Shown piece by piece: positions 61,091 to 64,000 of a stretch of DNA of 64,000 nucleotides. Source of the stretch: Massilia horti (GTDB lineage Bacteria; Pseudomonadota; Gammaproteobacteria; Burkholderiales; Burkholderiaceae_D). Each line of letters starts with the position of its first letter. The first letter of the stretch is position 1. Position numbers and translations under genes: made by a program. Where the stretch lies: assembly GCF_004614195.1 (NCBI RefSeq), contig NZ_SPUM01000107.1, forward strand, positions 60,381-124,380, given 5' to 3'. The notes beneath the pieces were generated by a model that saw nothing but the letters and a program-made list of their open reading frames with translations, was not told where the DNA came from and searched no databases.

Positions 61091-63910
61091 ATGTTCCATA
61101 TCAAATCACTCGAACTGGTCCACTGGGATTACTGGCAGCGGATCAAGAACATTCCCCTCGACGCCAAGATCATCACGATCGCCGGCCAGAACGGCTCGGG
61201 CAAGACCACCTTGCTCGACGCGATGCGCACGCTGTTCGGCCTGGATTGTTCGATGGGCCGCACCTACAAGCACTACGCGCGCCACTCGGGCCAGCAGACC
61301 GCCTGGCTGCGCGCGGTGGTCGACAACAAGCCGGTCGGGCGCCAGCTGTCGAACCGGCCGTTCCGCCACTCCGGATTTTTCAGCGACGACGAAGTGACCC
61401 TGTTCTGCCAGGTGCAGAAGAACGGCGGCGACTGGAAGCGCCAGTACCTTATGCGACCGGGGAATATCCAGGTCGAAGAAGTCACCGAGGCCAACGACTG
61501 GCTCGGGGTCGAGAACTACCGCAAGCGCCTGGCGCAGGCCGGCCTGTCGCCGGCGATGGCCAAGGTGCTGGCGCTGGAGCAGGGCGAAACCGACAAGCTG
61601 TGCGAATACGCCCCGCGCCAGCTGCTCGACCTGGTGTTCCAGGTGTTCGGCGACAAGGAGGTGCTGGACGCCTACGACGAAGCCAAGCGCCACCAGCGCG
61701 ACACCGAAACGGAACTGAAGCGCTTCGAAGCCGAGCTGGAAGCCTCGCGCACCAACCTGGAAGGCCTGCGCCTGCGCGTGGCCAACTATCACCAGTGGGA
61801 AGACCTGCACAAGGAAAAGCGCACCCTGCTCGAAGAGGTGCTGCCGACCCTGCAGTACCACGAGGCGCGCGAAAAGGCGGCGGGCATCAGCCGCCAGCTG
61901 CGCGAAGCCAGGAAGCCCATGGCGCAGGCCGATACCCAATTGGCGGAAAAGCGCAACCAGCTGGCAAGCCAGCAGCGCGCGCTGACCGAGGCGCAGCAGC
62001 AGGAAACGCTGCTGGAGCAGGAAGGCTCGGTGCTGGCAGGCCGCCTCACGCAGGTCAACAGCAAGCTCAAGCCGCTGGAGAGCCTGCTGGAGCAGAAGGA
62101 GCGCCTGCGCAAGCTGGCGGAGGACGCCGGCGCGGACATCGCGGAAGTGGCCAAGCAGCTGGACGAGAAGGAAGCCGAACTGGCGCGCAAGAAGCAGGAG
62201 CGCGATGCGCTGGCGGCCAAAATCGCGGGTGAGATGTCCACCATCTCTGCGTTGCAGGGCAAGAGCGCGATGCCGGAACCGGAGGCGCAGCGCCTGATGC
62301 GCCGCGCGCTGCGCGACGAGGGCATCGCGCACGCCATGCTGTCCGATATCGTTGAAGTGACCGATCCCAAGTGGCAGGGTGCGGTCGAGGGCGTGCTGGG
62401 CGGTTACGCGTCGGTGGTGCTGCTGGAACGCGCCAAGGACGCGCCGGCCGCGTATCGCCTGGCGGAGAAGGAGCGCTACCGCCACTTCATCGTGCCCGAC
62501 TGCGTCGAGGCGCCGGTGGTCAAGGACAGCAGCCTGCTGTCGGTGGTGCGCTTTTCGGCCAAGGCGCCGGGCTGGCTGATCGAACAGCTCGAGCGCATTG
62601 AGCGCGTGGACTCGGTCGACGACGGCTTCAAGAGCAACTCGGACGAGTGGATCACGCCGGACGCCTACCACCGCGAACGGCGCGGTGGCCGTTCGCTGTT
62701 CGTCGAGCCGTCGCGCTACCGCTTCGGCGCCGCCGGCAAGACGCAGCGCCTGGAAGCGATCCAGAAGTCGCTGCCGGCGCTGGAGGCGAAGGAAGACACG
62801 CTCACGCTCGCGATCAGCAAGCTGGCCGCCGAAGTGAGCGCGCTGAAGGTGCGCATTGCCGGTGTGGACGCGGCCAAGGAACTGGCGGCGCGCCAGGCCG
62901 AATTTGAGGAAGCCACGCGCGCGATCGAGCCGCTCAAGGCCGAACGCCTGGAAGTAGGCGCACGACTGGGCGAGCTGCAGACCCTGACCAAGAACGCGAC
63001 CGTGGCGCGCACCCGCGCCGACACCGTATGGCAGAATGCGCGCATGGCGCTGGCCGAGGCGGAAGCCGGCCTGCGCCTGAACCACCGCCGCCAGATCGAG
63101 CAGCGTACCGAGCACGCCAAGGCGCTGCTCGAGATGCGCCGCAGCTGGCGCCACCTGCCGCTGGAGTGGCGTCGCCCCGCGCGCCGAGCGGCCTTGGTGA
63201 CGCAGCACGTGAACGCGCACCAGGTCGACCTGCGCGTCAATTCGCTGCAGCACGCGCTGGCGCGCGACGACTGGGAACTGGACGCGACCGTGATCGACCA
63301 GTACGCGCGCCTGAACGACCAGCTCTCGAACCGCCAGAGCGAAACCGAAGAGCGCCGCTACCAGAACAACCGAGCGATAGAGGCCACCGCCAACGCGCGC
63401 GGCGCGTACATCGAGCGCCTGCGCTACACGATCAAGACCTACTCCAAGAACATCAAGGAGCTGGGCGAGCTGGCCAACATCGAAGTCACGGCCGACCCGG
63501 TGCGGCTGGAGAACGACGACGTGCAGCTGGCGCAGGCCGGCCTGCACGTGCGCTTCAAGTTCGACGGCAAGGACCAGATCGGCATGAACGACGGCGAGGC
63601 TTCGGGCGGCCAGCAGGTGATGAAGTCGCTGGTGCTGCTGATCGGCCTGCTCAAGTCAGAAGAAGGCTCGGGCGGCTTCGTGTTCATCGACGAACCGTTC
63701 GCGCACCTGGACATCCGCAACATCCAGCTGGTGGGCGAATTCCTGAAGAACACCGACGCGCAGTACCTGATGACCACGCCGCTGACGCACAATACGGACG
63801 TCTACGATCCTTCGGAACTGACGCTCATCACGAGCAAGAAGAAGAAGGACCAGCAGTGGGCGCAGCCGATCTTCGTGCTGCAGCGCAGGCAGGAAGCGAG
63901 CGCTGCATAA
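61091..63910 (+). CDS. SMC-like ATPase (MukB/MksB/JetC-like), condensin-type
   Basis: A 939-residue SMC-type ATPase. N-terminal head: Walker A AGQNGSGKTTLLDAM (residues 31-45). Coiled coil 1 about 190-395. Hinge-like globular region about 400-550 (GIAHAMLSDIVEVTDPKWQG, AVEGVLGGYASVVLLERAKD). Coiled coil 2 about 555-760. C-terminal head: signature EASGGQQVMKSLVLL (about 835), Walker B GGFVFIDEPFAHLDIRN (about 861) with D-loop, and a basic tail. Arms of ~150-200 residues are shorter than in canonical SMC, as in Rad50/JetC-type short-arm relatives. DNA loop extrusion or plasmid restriction is inferred from relatives. Ends at a strong terminator; no JetD gene follows. Confidence 0.85.
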   Translation: MFHIKSLELVHWDYWQRIKNIPLDAKIITIAGQNGSGKTTLLDAMRTLFGLDCSMGRTYKHYARHSGQQTAWLRAVVDNKPVGRQLSNRPFRHSGFFSDDEVTLFCQVQKNGGDWKRQYLMRPGNIQVEEVTEANDWLGVENYRKRLAQAGLSPAMAKVLALEQGETDKLCEYAPRQLLDLVFQVFGDKEVLDAYDEAKRHQRDTETELKRFEAELEASRTNLEGLRLRVANYHQWEDLHKEKRTLLEEVLPTLQYHEAREKAAGISRQLREARKPMAQADTQLAEKRNQLASQQRALTEAQQQETLLEQEGSVLAGRLTQVNSKLKPLESLLEQKERLRKLAEDAGADIAEVAKQLDEKEAELARKKQERDALAAKIAGEMSTISALQGKSAMPEPEAQRLMRRALRDEGIAHAMLSDIVEVTDPKWQGAVEGVLGGYASVVLLERAKDAPAAYRLAEKERYRHFIVPDCVEAPVVKDSSLLSVVRFSAKAPGWLIEQLERIERVDSVDDGFKSNSDEWITPDAYHRERRGGRSLFVEPSRYRFGAAGKTQRLEAIQKSLPALEAKEDTLTLAISKLAAEVSALKVRIAGVDAAKELAARQAEFEEATRAIEPLKAERLEVGARLGELQTLTKNATVARTRADTVWQNARMALAEAEAGLRLNHRRQIEQRTEHAKALLEMRRSWRHLPLEWRRPARRAALVTQHVNAHQVDLRVNSLQHALARDDWELDATVIDQYARLNDQLSNRQSETEERRYQNNRAIEATANARGAYIERLRYTIKTYSKNIKELGELANIEVTADPVRLENDDVQLAQAGLHVRFKFDGKDQIGMNDGEASGGQQVMKSLVLLIGLLKSEEGSGGFVFIDEPFAHLDIRNIQLVGEFLKNTDAQYLMTTPLTHNTDVYDPSELTLITSKKKKDQQWAQPIFVLQRRQEASAA

Positions 63911-63945
63911 AAAAAAGGGGCCGACAATGATCGGCCCCTTTTATT
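63911..63945. terminator. Strong bidirectional terminator after the SMC-like gene
   Basis: AAAAGGGGCCGA-CAATGA-TCGGCCCCTTTT (63913-63942): 12-bp stem, T-rich on both strands (A8 on the left, TTTTATTTT on the right). It begins directly after the SMC stop, closing the operon. Confidence 0.92.
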
Positions 63946-63987
63946 TTGTGGTCGTGGTTAATATCGATGCGCAAACGGTATGCATGG

Positions 63988-64000
63988 GTACCGCGTGCGC
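63988..64000. repeat. Start of another GTGCGCAC-family element, cut by the window end (copy 10)
   Basis: GTACCGCGTGCGC matches the right-half edge of copies 2, 6 and 7. The rest lies outside the window. Confidence 0.5.

Noticed and set aside
59014..64000. Complete four-gene Wadjet system
   Set aside because: No JetD/TOPRIM-like gene is present; the operon closes with a terminator right after the SMC gene, so only a three-gene relative can be claimed.

Overview
The window looks like chromosome of a high-GC betaproteobacterium, most likely the Oxalobacteraceae (Massilia/Telluria/Duganella type). This is inferred from gene content and order (lptC-lptA-lptB-rpoN-hpf; ubiE-Tim44-like-ubiJ-ubiB; fmdB-DUF502-aspS-nudB-EEP-clsB; phaM), from strong G/C preference at third codon positions, and from a dispersed GTGCGCAC repeat family. 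No rRNA, tRNA, CRISPR, prophage or intact insertion sequence was seen. Almost everything reads as vertically inherited core genome with a few accessory islands.

Layout. 1-3.9 kb: end of kdsC, then the LPS transport genes lptC-lptA-lptB, sigma-54 (rpoN) and hpf, closed by a terminator. 4.0-7.0 kb: an unknown secreted protein behind a hairpin-rich leader, and a 3-hydroxyisobutyryl-CoA hydrolase-like protein. 7.1-9.7 kb: ptsN-hprK-rapZ on the minus strand; these usually follow hpf directly, so the block is displaced and inverted. 10-13 kb: queF, ilvA and a small VTT/DedA-like membrane protein. 13.4-18.3 kb: a 1336-residue FAD/Fe-S oxidoreductase, a HIT protein and a DUF971 protein. 18.5-23.1 kb: ubiquinone genes ubiE, ubiJ and ubiB with a Tim44-like protein and a TPMT-like methyltransferase. 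23.1-25.1 kb: an Rpn/DUF4351 nuclease-like gene with a tandem duplicate of its 3' end, an orphan ORF and a likely small RNA. 25.1-31.4 kb: fmdB-like, DUF502, aspS, nudB, an orphan 71-residue protein with a strong promoter, an EEP phosphatase, clsB and an Hsp15-like protein. 31.7-38.7 kb: a beta-oxidation locus (TetR regulator, fadE-, fadB/N- and fadA-like genes, enoyl-CoA hydratase).

38.8-46.4 kb: a mixed accessory stretch with an Rrf2/thioredoxin-reductase-like pair, a GyrI-like protein, a secreted AcpA/phospholipase C-type phosphatase, a DUF4142 protein, an OsmC/PaiB pair and a divergent MocR/PdxR regulator. 46.5-52.3 kb: a PfkB sugar kinase, tag, an abridged mnmC, and a soluble histidine kinase translationally coupled to a REC-TPR protein. 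52.4-58.6 kb: a giant membrane patatin, phaM and two DUF3108 proteins. 59.0-63.9 kb: a tightly packed three-gene operon that reads as kleisin - KITE - SMC ATPase, i.e. a MukBEF/MksBEF/Wadjet (JetABC)-like condensin. It is followed at once by a strong terminator, with no JetD nuclease gene. This is the most interesting system in the window.

A family of palindromic repeats (core GTGCGCACCTGTGCGCAC, outer edge CGTAGG) occurs about ten times, only between genes and usually as inverted pairs 80-160 bp long. Where automatic starts looked wrong I chose others by ribosome-binding site and family fit, and say so. Functions rest on motifs read by eye; no database search was possible.
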